Below, one piece after another: positions 13,195 through 20,378 of a stretch of 23,763 bases of DNA. Under the pieces are notes generated by a model. The model was not told where the DNA came from. It made no database searches and saw only the letters and a program-made list of their open reading frames with translations. The position numbers and the translations under genes are program-made. The DNA comes from an uncultured Clostridia bacterium (GTDB lineage Bacteria > Bacillota > Clostridia > TANB77 > CAG-508): positions 1-23,763 of the forward strand of contig CAKPJK010000021.1 in assembly GCA_934162615.1 (NCBI GenBank), in the 5' to 3' direction. Each line of letters starts with the position of its first letter. Position 1 is the first letter of the stretch.

Positions 13195-15171
13195 TTATTG
13201 CTCTATTTTTGGCTTTCTACCTCTTTTTTTTGGTTTTTCTTCTATTGTATCTTCAATTTTGTTTACTGTTACTGCAACTCTTGATGGTTTTTTCCAGTGT
13301 TTTTCTACAAACGCATCAAATTGTTCCAAATCCGAATCATCCATATTTTCTCTCATACCACGTAGGTTCTCTTCTGTTATTGGATTTGTTATTAAGTATT
13401 CTCCATCTACGTATTCTAGTATATTTCTATATGTATATAATTGTTTGTCTGTAACTTTTTCAAAGTAATGTGTTGCATTGTCAAAGAATTTATCGAATTT
13501 TCCTTCTAGTGTTTTTTCTTTTCTATGGTCAAATGTGTATTCATTTTTGTCTTCTATTGGAATACATTCTGTAATTCTTTCTACATATCTTTTTCCTCTA
13601 AAGTCCTTCTTTAAATGTATATCAAAGTTTAATACTTGTACAACTTGCTCTTCAGCTGTTTTTTCGTTTTTGAATACTCCTGTTCTTAACATTGAGTTTC
13701 TTAATGCTGTTACTAAGTTAGGGAATGTTTTAGCATGGTGTGTAAATAATGTAAACTTAGATGCAACTTGGGCTGCTTGTATCATCCAAGATGCTACGGG
13801 GTCTGTTGCAACCTCACCTATGATGTTAACAGAACCGTCAGTTTTCTTTTGAACATCCAAACCTTCTTGTCCAGATATTGTGTCTGTTTCACGGAATGTT
13901 AAGATGTTTCTTGTTGGATATATTTTTCTTAAATGCAACTCGAATGCAGTTTCTTGAACCCTTATGTTCATTGTTTCATATATATTTTCTATCATACCCA
14001 TAAGCATTGTTGTTTTACCACAACCTTGCTCACCAGTGATTGATATGATTCTGGCTCCTTTTACCAAGTATTTTAGTAATTCAATTGAGTCTTCGCATCC
14101 TGGCTCTCCTTTAAACCACTGCTCTAGTGTTGAACGTTTAACGTCAAACTTTCTTACGAAGAATGCCCATGTTTCAGAGAAACTTGGTCTTACAACAACG
14201 ACACGAGATCCATCTTTCATTTCATTGATTTTGTAACCATTTGTGTCTGATAATTGTCCTGGGTTATTGTATTTATAAATGTTTTGACATACTCTTTTTA
14301 GTTCTGATTCTGTTCCAAAACTTAAGAATGCTAAACGTATTGATTTACCTTGGAAGAATATCCAAATACTGTCACATGCTCTTGGAACTTTGTGTTCAGA
14401 TATTTGTGATAGATAATCAGCGTCTGATGTTTGTGCTACTTGGCTTAAGAAGCTTTCTGGAAGTCCAGATACACCTCCAGATATACCATCAATGTTCATA
14501 TCTCTTACTTCATCTATACTACTATAGCCTTTATAATATTGGTATATTCTTTGTACTACTATTGATAGTTTGTCTGTGAAGTCTAATTGTAAGTTTTCTT
14601 GTTCAAATATATCAGATATTTCTTGTGCAGTTATTACATATGATGGTTTTGTTTCTCCTTCTACATATTTTAACTCTGCTAAGTGATATTTTTTTATTAA
14701 TTCTGTTAATGCTTCATATCCAAATTCTTTTTTGTACATATATATTAATATATCAAATTTGTCTTGTGGTGTTAATAATGAAGGTATATCAAATGGTATT
14801 GCTTTAGATATATTTGCTTCATTTACATCATATTCTTTTGCTAATAAATCATATATTAATTCTTTAACATATTTTTTATCGTTTACATCTCCATATGTAC
14901 AGCCTTTTAGGGCTTTTTTCAATTCATATTTTTTATTTTTTCTTCTTTTTAACTCTTCTTCTGAAAGACCTATATCATACAAGTTTACTTTTGTTATTTC
15001 ATCTAGTCTTCTTTTTATAAATTCTTGCATTTTTTCTATTGTATATGTCTTATCATCAACATCCATTTTAGTATCTGTTGGAGCTTCTTTTTTCTTTTTT
15101 AAGTAATACATTATTGCTGCTCCTGCGGCTACTAAAACTACTAGAGTTAATAGTATATTTGCAATAGTCAT
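13195..15171 (-). CDS. TadA/CpaF-like secretion ATPase with N-terminal membrane anchor
   Basis: A 658-residue VirB11/CpaF-type hexameric motor ATPase that should power pilin assembly from the cytoplasmic face. Residues 5-24 form a hydrophobic segment followed by KKKK, an anchor not usual for TadA/CpaF. An N-terminal helical domain (about 45-260) and a strand-rich linker (DGSRVVVVRPSF, 320-330) lead to the RecA-like core: Walker A GEQGCGKTT (380-388), an Asp-box-like ETAFELHL (407-414), Walker B-like VNIIGEVATDP (448-458) with the secretion-ATPase GEV signature, and the His box FTHHA (476-480). The tail (about 625-658) is basic and unstructured, with KKRGRKPKI. The ATG follows GAGGAAA. Family assignment is firm; the anchor and tail are the oddities. 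Confidence 0.9.
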   Translation of the reverse strand: MTIANILLTLVVLVAAGAAIMYYLKKKKEAPTDTKMDVDDKTYTIEKMQEFIKRRLDEITKVNLYDIGLSEEELKRRKNKKYELKKALKGCTYGDVNDKKYVKELIYDLLAKEYDVNEANISKAIPFDIPSLLTPQDKFDILIYMYKKEFGYEALTELIKKYHLAELKYVEGETKPSYVITAQEISDIFEQENLQLDFTDKLSIVVQRIYQYYKGYSSIDEVRDMNIDGISGGVSGLPESFLSQVAQTSDADYLSQISEHKVPRACDSIWIFFQGKSIRLAFLSFGTESELKRVCQNIYKYNNPGQLSDTNGYKINEMKDGSRVVVVRPSFSETWAFFVRKFDVKRSTLEQWFKGEPGCEDSIELLKYLVKGARIISITGEQGCGKTTMLMGMIENIYETMNIRVQETAFELHLRKIYPTRNILTFRETDTISGQEGLDVQKKTDGSVNIIGEVATDPVASWMIQAAQVASKFTLFTHHAKTFPNLVTALRNSMLRTGVFKNEKTAEEQVVQVLNFDIHLKKDFRGKRYVERITECIPIEDKNEYTFDHRKEKTLEGKFDKFFDNATHYFEKVTDKQLYTYRNILEYVDGEYLITNPITEENLRGMRENMDDSDLEQFDAFVEKHWKKPSRVAVTVNKIEDTIEEKPKKRGRKPKIEQ

Positions 15172-15187
15172 TTGTTTCCTCCCTCTT

Positions 15188-16057
15188 TTATATCATTGCT
15201 TGCAATTCTTGTAGTCTATATATTATACTTTCTGTTGCTCTTTTTACTTCTTGTAAAAATATCATATTTCTGTCATCCGAATCTGATATTCTTCTTAGTT
15301 TTAAAAATAAGTCTGGTACTCCTGCTTCATTTGATGCTTCAAAGTAAAGTGTATTGTATGGTACCGCTAATATTTGATTTTTTTCATTTAAAAATCTTGT
15401 TATATTTTTTATATTATATTTTGAGAATTTATCATATCTTCCTACTAAAAACATCGCTTTTTTTGATTGTAATAGTGGATTTTCCTCTATGCTTGTTTTT
15501 AATTTTTTAATATTATTCAATCCTTGACTTGAGTTTACAACAATTAAGTCTGATGTGTCCATAATTCTTTGCTGGATTTCACCTTCTAAATTATCATCTA
15601 AGTCTACAAAAATTCTGTCATAATACATTTTTGCTACACTTATCAAATCTATATATTCTTCTGTTATATCTTTGATATCATAGTCATCTGTTTCTTCACT
15701 ATTTTTTTTACGATTTGCTCCAAGAATAACTTCCAGCCTATCCTTAAATACAACTTTTGTATAGTTTGTTATAATTTCTGGTGTTAGTTTGTTACTTCTT
15801 GCAATCTTGGCTATTCCTTCTATTCCACTCTCTATATCTAATACTGATGATGTTCTGTTTCCAAATAGTCCTCTTCTTATTTTTTTTACTTCTTGTTCCT
15901 CAAAATAACATGATTTTATTTTGTCTTCTTTGTCTGTAGTTGAAACTATCAGTATTTTTTCATTGTAGTTTATCGCCATATAAGTTGCAACAGCAACAAG
16001 TGACATTGTTTTTCCTGTTTGTTCATCCCCATTGTTAACAAATGTTATTACTGACAT
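15188..16057 (-). CDS. ParA/MinD-like (TadZ/CpaE-like) ATPase with intact P-loop
   Basis: A 289-residue P-loop protein. NNGDEQTGKTMSLVAVATYM near the N-terminus fits G-x4-G-K-T but lacks the signature first lysine of the deviant Walker A motif (KGGxxGKT) of ParA/MinD, as in other TadZ-like proteins. YYDRIFVDLDDN is the Walker B region, and DTSDLIVVNSSQG is the switch strand typical of the fold. TadZ/CpaE proteins place Tad machinery at a cell pole or other site. The gene starts two bases after the stop of the preceding MinD-like gene, whose last codons hold its AAGGAGC ribosome site, so the two are translationally coupled and probably form a heteromer. Confidence 0.75.
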   Translation of the reverse strand: MSVITFVNNGDEQTGKTMSLVAVATYMAINYNEKILIVSTTDKEDKIKSCYFEEQEVKKIRRGLFGNRTSSVLDIESGIEGIAKIARSNKLTPEIITNYTKVVFKDRLEVILGANRKKNSEETDDYDIKDITEEYIDLISVAKMYYDRIFVDLDDNLEGEIQQRIMDTSDLIVVNSSQGLNNIKKLKTSIEENPLLQSKKAMFLVGRYDKFSKYNIKNITRFLNEKNQILAVPYNTLYFEASNEAGVPDLFLKLRRISDSDDRNMIFLQEVKRATESIIYRLQELQAMI

Positions 16058-16058
16058 T

Positions 16059-16748
16059 TTATGCTCCTTTTTCTATATTTTTTATAGTTTTTCTTACGTT
16101 CGAATCACTTTTAAGTCCTAATATTTGTTGTGCCATAAAGCATATACTATCCTTATACTGTACACTTAATTTTTTGAATTTGATTTTTTGTAGTCTTTGA
16201 TTTTCAGAAATTGCTGATAAATCTCCATTTTCTAATGGAAAATATATTCTTTCCTCATTCCAAATTACTTTGTACCCTAAAGATAAATAATTTAAATAGT
16301 CGTCATCTTCTTTTAATACCTCTTGTGTATATATCACTTTTGTCAATTCGATTGCTACAGATATATTGCTTAGTATTTCTAGTCCTCTCTTTAATGAATA
16401 TATGTCAAATGATGTAACAAAATAATTTTTAAAAGCACCTTCTAGTTCGAATTTTTCTACTCTTTCTGCTGTATCACAATCTATAAGTACTATGTCATAT
16501 GGCAGTTCTGCTGTTCCTGTATATTTTTGTATTTCTTCTAAATCGTTGAATCCTATTGCTACATCTATATCTTCAAAAGAAGTTATATACGAAACTGTAG
16601 GATCTATTGCTGGTACAACATATTTTGCTTTTTGATTTATTGTTGAATCTACAATTAATGTTCTTGTGTTCATTGTTGTTAAAATTTTTGCGATATTTAA
16701 TAGTAAATCTGTTTTGTCATATGCTCCTATAAATCCTATTTTTTTCAT
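16059..16748 (-). CDS. MinD-like protein with degenerate P-loop (TadZ/CpaE-like partner)
   Basis: A 229-residue protein with the same overall layout as its coupled neighbour but a broken nucleotide site. The N-terminus reads KKIGFIGAYDKTDLLLNIAK: the KT-x-LLLNIAKIL helix of MinD-like proteins is kept, while the G-x4-GK loop is shortened to GAYDKT. PYDIVLIDCDTAE is the Walker B strand, and FVTSFDIYSLKRGLEIL resembles the MinD switch and helix. It probably does not hydrolyse ATP and acts as the non-catalytic half of a TadZ pair. Seventeen bases separate it from the CpaB-like gene. The fold assignment is moderately sure; the partner role is inferred. Confidence 0.65.
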   Translation of the reverse strand: MKKIGFIGAYDKTDLLLNIAKILTTMNTRTLIVDSTINQKAKYVVPAIDPTVSYITSFEDIDVAIGFNDLEEIQKYTGTAELPYDIVLIDCDTAERVEKFELEGAFKNYFVTSFDIYSLKRGLEILSNISVAIELTKVIYTQEVLKEDDDYLNYLSLGYKVIWNEERIYFPLENGDLSAISENQRLQKIKFKKLSVQYKDSICFMAQQILGLKSDSNVRKTIKNIEKGA

Positions 16749-16765
16749 ATATAACTCTCCTTATT

Positions 16766-17851
16766 TTAATAATCTCCGCCTAATGAATCTAGGTATTTCT
16801 TTCTGTTATCTTTTGAACTTGTTGCACTTTCTTCAACTTTTGTTTTTAAGTTTTCTTGTCCGTCTTCTCCACTGCTGTTTATTGCTGAATTGATTGGTGT
16901 TCTTACATTATCTTGTGTTGAATTATATCTTTGTACTAGTGCATTTTTAGCTTTTTGTACTATATTAGGATCTGAGTTGATTAATTGCATTACATCTCCT
17001 GTTGGTACATATGTTGGTGTTGCTGCATCTTGCATTCCTGCTTCTGTATATGTTACTACTTTCAATGTTGATCCTATAGATTTATATGCATCAACTATTG
17101 CACTATTCATAGTTATAATCTCATCTTCTGTTAGTTTTACCCATATTGTATCTTCTGAATCCACTCCATTTATTTGTGGTATTTCTACTTGTTTCTTAGA
17201 TACTACTATGTAATCTTGTCCTGATGGTAATGATAGTCTTATATCTATATATTCTCCTGTTTGAATTTGTGTTGGTAGTACTAACATATTGTATTCAACT
17301 TTTCTTAAATCATTAGTTGTTTTTTCGTCTGATTTTGAAACCATGTCTAACGTTATTATTGAGTTCTTGTTCATATTAACTTTTGCTATTACAGGTGATT
17401 GTGATAGTTCTATATACTCTTTATTTCCATTTCTTTCTATATAGTAACTTCCTGTTTCATCTTCTGTTTTTATTTCATATTTAGTGCCATCTTTTGTTAT
17501 TCTTAATATTGCACTATTGTTTTTGTATTCTGTTGTAACTTCGTTTCCTTCTTTATCTGTTAATGCATAATCTGAAAGTATTGACATATCTCCTATTGCA
17601 TTACTTGGTACATAGTTTTTGTTTGTAACTTGTTGTGTTAACATATCTGTTGTTATTACTTGTCCAGATATTACATCTTCTGATAATACCCAAACTTTTA
17701 CACTGTTTGCTTTTTCCTCTGCCTCTTTATCTTTATAATTTTTTAATTGCAGAATTAAAAACGCAATTACCGCTCCTGTTAATATTAAAGTAACTACTAT
17801 TCCTAATAAAAATGAATTTCTTGCTTTTCTTTGCATTGGATTTGTTGCCAT
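16766..17851 (-). CDS. CpaB/RcpC-like SAF-domain protein, first gene of the pilus operon
   Basis: A 361-residue membrane-anchored protein: basic N-terminus, one membrane segment (about 13-35), then an external part. VWVLSEDVISGQVITTDML (53-71) is a SAF-type strand-turn-strand, and SPVIAKVNMNKNSIITLDMV (152-171) is its second part, split by an insert of about 65 residues (88-150). The C-terminal lobe YNMLVLPTQIQTGEYIDIRL (187-206) followed by IVVSKKQVEI is typical of CpaB. The tail from about 290 is charged and probably disordered. In Gram-negative Tad systems CpaB/RcpC works with the outer-membrane secretin; no secretin exists here, so it probably shapes the pilus exit in the cell wall instead. 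The ATG follows AAGGAGGA. Confidence 0.8.
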   Translation of the reverse strand: MATNPMQRKARNSFLLGIVVTLILTGAVIAFLILQLKNYKDKEAEEKANSVKVWVLSEDVISGQVITTDMLTQQVTNKNYVPSNAIGDMSILSDYALTDKEGNEVTTEYKNNSAILRITKDGTKYEIKTEDETGSYYIERNGNKEYIELSQSPVIAKVNMNKNSIITLDMVSKSDEKTTNDLRKVEYNMLVLPTQIQTGEYIDIRLSLPSGQDYIVVSKKQVEIPQINGVDSEDTIWVKLTEDEIITMNSAIVDAYKSIGSTLKVVTYTEAGMQDAATPTYVPTGDVMQLINSDPNIVQKAKNALVQRYNSTQDNVRTPINSAINSSGEDGQENLKTKVEESATSSKDNRKKYLDSLGGDY

Positions 17852-17890
17852 GACAAATTCCTCCTTATTTTTTATTTTTTTCTCTATTAC

Positions 17891-17919
17891 ATTTTACATC
17901 AAATTAATATCTAAATCAA
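17891..17919 (-). promoter_or_regulatory. Sigma-A-type promoter of the pilus operon
   Basis: Minus-strand TTGATT (17914-17919), 17-nt spacer, TAAAAT (17891-17896), about 39 nt upstream of the CpaB-like ATG. No terminator is seen between the HAD gene end (18010) and this point, so read-through may add to expression. Confidence 0.65.
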
Positions 17920-17932
17920 CAAAATACACCCT

Positions 17933-17972
17933 TGTAACAAAAAAATAATACTTCTGTAACATTTTTGTAATA
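17933..17972. promoter_or_regulatory. Phased TGTAA(C/T)A direct repeats upstream of the pilus promoter
   Basis: TGTAACA at 17933-17939, TGTAACA at 17955-17961 and TGTAATA at 17966-17972. Start-to-start distances are 22 and 11 bp, so all three face the same side of the helix. They begin 14 bp upstream of the -35 box. It is a candidate activator or response-regulator site; no regulator gene lies in the window. Confidence 0.4.
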
Positions 17973-18009
17973 TTGAATTTTTAAAATATTTTTATTTATC
18001 TTTTATTGC

Positions 18010-18883
18010 CTATAAGCAAAATTTTTCTAATGCTTTTTTTACTCCTTCATTATTATTGTCTTCTGTTATATAATCTGCTATTTCCTTGATTCTTGGTGTG
18101 CTTTCACCCATTGCAATACCAAGGCCAGCATTTTCTATCATTGTTTTATCATTCATATTGTCTCCGTATTGCAATAACATCTTCTTTATTTATATTTAAT
18201 TTGTTTATAAGATATTCTATAGCTGTCCATTTATCCGCACCTTTTATAGAAATTTCTGTATAAAAATATTCTATATCTACTTCTTCTGTCCCTTGCCTTA
18301 TAGTTTTTCTCGACATATGGCTTACATCTAAAATATCAATATCTGTAACTGTCGCTAATTTTCTTAGCACAGAATTAAATATTGATTTTGTTTCATCACA
18401 TATTGTTATTTTTAAAAATTTGTTATTTTCTGTATTTTTGATATATTCTATTATATCTTCAACAAGTGTTATACTAGTTTTATTTTTTTCTTCTTTTTTC
18501 AAATTTTCTTTATAATAGTATAATACATTGTGTTTTAATTGCTTTGCTATAATTGTTTCTTCTGTGTAAATATTGTAAGAAATACTATTTTCTTCACATA
18601 TTTTTGCTATTTCTAGTACTTTTTGTTTATTTAAGAATCTTTCATATATTATTTGTTCTTCTTTTATGTCATATATTAGTGAACCATTTCCTGCAATAAA
18701 ATAATTATTTGAACCAATTTCTTCTGCTATTGTTTTTATTGAATCTATTGGTCTTCCTGATGCTATTATTACATCTGTTCCTTTTTCTATTGTTTGTTTT
18801 ATTGTTTGTTTTGTTTCATCTGTTACAACTCCATATCTGTTTAGCATCGTTCCATCTAAGTCTATTGCTGCTAATTTATACAT
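18010..18883 (-). pseudogene. HAD-superfamily (Cof-type) phosphatase gene with a single-base frameshift
   Basis: The frame starts at the ATG 18881-18883 (ribosome site AAAGGAAG) with YKLAAIDLDGTMLN, the HAD motif I DxDGT, then VIIASGRP (motif II) and a C2B cap as in Cof-type sugar-phosphate or flavin phosphatases. After NKEDVIAI the frame goes to RRQYE and stops. Removing one base (G at 18166 on the plus strand) restores GDNMNDKTMIENAGLGIAMG and then ESTPRIKEIADY up to a stop at 18010-18012, giving about 290 residues, the normal family length. GDNMND is the catalytic metal-binding motif IV, so the gene as written lacks it. It could be a real inactivation or a sequence error; the tail is well conserved, which favours a recent event or an error. 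Confidence 0.85.
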
Positions 18884-18950
18884 TTTTATCTTCCTTTCTT
18901 TTGTTATTCTTCTTTTGTGTCCTTTGATAGACATTTTTTATTTCTAGAAT

Positions 18951-18979
18951 TTTATATCACAAATAAGATTTTTTTTCAA
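18951..18979 (-). promoter_or_regulatory. Sigma-A-type promoter for the HAD phosphatase gene
   Basis: Minus-strand TTGAAA (18974-18979), 17-nt spacer, TATAAA (18951-18956), about 67 nt upstream of the ATG. It is divergent from the spore protein gene. Confidence 0.6.
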
Positions 18980-19090
18980 TTTATTTTCTAAAAATTTCCT
19001 GTTTATTTTTTTTGATTTTGCAAATGATAGTATTAGAAAAAGCAAATGTTTTTTTCTAGAAAATGTTGATTTGCAGGAGGTGAATTCAAA

Positions 19091-19288
19091 ATGGCAAACA
19101 ATTCAAACAAAAAATTAGTTCCAGAAGCTATGACAGCTTTAGACAAATTCAAATATGAAGTTGCTAGTGAAGTTGGTGTTAATTTAAAAGACGGATACAA
19201 CGGTGATATATCTGCTAGAGATGCTGGTAGAATAGGTGGTAACATGGTTAAAAAAATGATTCAACAAGTTGAAAATAACATGAAATAG
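19091..19288 (+). CDS. Alpha/beta-type small acid-soluble spore protein
   Basis: A 65-residue DNA-binding protein that saturates spore chromosomal DNA and protects it, then is degraded by the GPR protease at germination. Family marks are ALDKFKYEVASEVGVNL, containing the GPR cleavage region (cut expected after the Glu of KYE), and DISARDAGRIGGNMVKKMI, the second conserved block. The ATG follows CAGGAGGTG. The upstream gap (18980-19090) would be expected to hold a SigG promoter; GATAGTA at 19026-19032 resembles the -10, but no good -35 is seen, so this is not claimed. The gene shows that the host makes endospores. Confidence 0.95.
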   Translation: MANNSNKKLVPEAMTALDKFKYEVASEVGVNLKDGYNGDISARDAGRIGGNMVKKMIQQVENNMK

Positions 19289-19399
19289 TTTTATTTTTAA
19301 TTAGTATCATTTTTTGATAGACTGAAAGAATTTTTTCTTTGTGATTGAGGGTAGAAAGTTATATTTTGCTTTTAACTTTTATATTTACTTATAAAATAG

Positions 19400-19428
19400 A
19401 AAAGGCAGGATATGATTTCCTGCCTTTT
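19400..19428. terminator. Bidirectional hairpin terminator between the spore protein gene and the TadE-like gene
   Basis: AAAAGGCAGGA (19400-19410) and TCCTGCCTTTT (19418-19428) form a perfect 11-bp stem with a 7-nt loop and A/T flanks on both sides. It serves the plus-strand spore protein gene and the minus-strand gene whose stop overlaps its edge. Confidence 0.9.
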
Positions 19429-19640
19429 TATATATTATTTTTATGTTGTTTATATATTTCATTTATATCATCTTGTTTATACGTTTGTTGTATTTTTTCT
19501 AATTCACGTTGTTGGGCTTGTGTTTTATTACTTGTGTTAACATACAATGCTAAGATAACAATGGTGAATAGTAACATACTTGTTAAAACATATAATGTTA
19601 TTGATCCTTTTTGTTCACGAATTTTCGATTTTAATTTCAT
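19428..19640 (-). CDS. Small orphan TadE/prepilin-like membrane protein (70 aa)
   Basis: MKLKSKIREQKGSITLYVLT and then a hydrophobic helix to about residue 31, followed by a charged coiled-coil-like tail (NKTQAQQRELEKIQQTYKQ). A short basic leader ending in KG, then S-I-T-L-Y and a long hydrophobic stretch is the layout of TadE-like and type IV prepilins, though the usual Glu5 is a Tyr. The ATG at 19638-19640 is preferred; an upstream in-frame TTG at 19671-19673 would add 11 residues. It follows hpf by 38 bases and shares its terminator, so it is probably co-transcribed. Unlike the pilins of the main locus it has a leader that a prepilin peptidase could cut. Function unknown. Confidence 0.6.
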   Translation of the reverse strand: MKLKSKIREQKGSITLYVLTSMLLFTIVILALYVNTSNKTQAQQRELEKIQQTYKQDDINEIYKQHKNNI

Positions 19641-19678
19641 AATAATCTCATTTCTCCAAAAGTCTAATTTCAAATATC

Positions 19679-20206
19679 TTATGCTTCTGGTTCTACTAAT
19701 CCATAATTTTTACCATCTTTTAATTTATGTATAACATTTACTTTTCCTGTTTCTACATTTATAAATGCTAAGAAATTATGTGTTGGATGTGATTGTAGTT
19801 CTAGTACTGCATCTTCTGGAGTTATTGGTTTGATTTCGTAGTATGATGTTTTTACTATTTCATTTGATATTTCTGCTACGTGATCTGGTGCAATTTCCAT
19901 ATTTTTGATGCTTGCATCTTTCATCATTTTTTCTTTTTTTGTTTTTGTTTTTCTTATTTGTCCTTCTAGTATGTCTATATCTTTATCTATAGATGCATAC
20001 ATGTCTTTGTCTTCTGTTACAGCTCTGTATTTTTCTCCATTTGCTATTATGCAGATTTCTGCTGTTTGTTCATTTTTTTCTGTTTTTAAAGTAACGTCTG
20101 CTTCGGCATCTTCAAAATATTTGTCGATTCTGTCTAATTTTTTTTCAACATAATCGTTTATTGCTTCTGTTATCTTTAGTTCTTTTCCTATAATTTTTAT
20201 TTTCAT
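19679..20206 (-). CDS. hpf: Long-form ribosome hibernation promoting factor
   Basis: A 175-residue protein of the long HPF type found in Bacillota, which dimerises 70S ribosomes into inactive 100S particles in stationary phase. The N-terminal S30AE domain (about 1-100: KIKIIGKELKITEAINDYVE, ICIIANGEKYRAVTEDKDMY) binds the 30S decoding region. A linker leads to the C-terminal dimerisation domain (about 120-175: YYEIKPITPEDAVLELQSH, NFLAFINVETGKVNVIH, GKNYGLVEPEA). The ATG follows GAAGGGAGCG. It has its own strong promoter. Normal family length, no oddities. Confidence 0.96.
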   Translation of the reverse strand: MKIKIIGKELKITEAINDYVEKKLDRIDKYFEDAEADVTLKTEKNEQTAEICIIANGEKYRAVTEDKDMYASIDKDIDILEGQIRKTKTKKEKMMKDASIKNMEIAPDHVAEISNEIVKTSYYEIKPITPEDAVLELQSHPTHNFLAFINVETGKVNVIHKLKDGKNYGLVEPEA

Positions 20207-20245
20207 AAAAATCGCTCCCTTCTTTTTTTACTTTTGCCTACCCTC

Positions 20246-20274
20246 ATTATAAAGGTTCTTTTGTTTTTTTGCAA
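20246..20274 (-). promoter_or_regulatory. Sigma-A-type promoter for hpf
   Basis: Minus-strand TTGCAA (20269-20274), 17-nt spacer, consensus TATAAT (20246-20251), about 40 nt upstream of the hpf ATG. Confidence 0.75.
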
Positions 20275-20298
20275 GTGCTTTTTTTAATATTCTAAATT

Positions 20299-20374
20299 AT
20301 CTGCATATTTTTTGTCATTTTATATGCAGATAAATAAAAATATCTGCATATTTTTTACTATTTTATATGCAGAT
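20299..20374. terminator. Tandemly duplicated hairpin downstream of recO
   Basis: Two near-identical hairpins in direct repeat, 20299-20331 and 20342-20374. Each has ATCTGCATAT paired with ATATGCAGAT; the loops differ only at TTTTTGTCATTTT versus TTTTTACTATTTT. They lie directly after the recO stop (20379) and before the hpf promoter, and would act as a double terminator. Confidence 0.75.
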
Positions 20375-20378
20375 ACTT

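Noticed and set aside
13195..13300. A true DNA-binding AT-hook in the tail of the secretion ATPase
   Set aside because: The motif is short and lies in a Lys/Glu-rich disordered tail, so it cannot be told from chance; kept only as a remark.
18150..18180. Programmed ribosomal frameshifting in the HAD gene
   Set aside because: No slippery heptamer, stem-loop or internal ribosome site is seen at the spot; a mutation or sequence error is simpler.
19003..19032. SigG promoter for the spore protein gene
   Set aside because: A -10-like GATAGTA is present, but no -35 at the right spacing, so it was not listed as a feature.
19033..19245. Minus-strand 70-residue frame opposite the spore protein gene
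   Set aside because: The plus-strand spore protein has a clear family signature and ribosome site; the antisense frame has neither.
20299..20374. A mini CRISPR array from the two repeats with palindromic ends
   Set aside because: Only two units, 10-nt spacing between them and each unit is itself a hairpin; it is a duplicated terminator.
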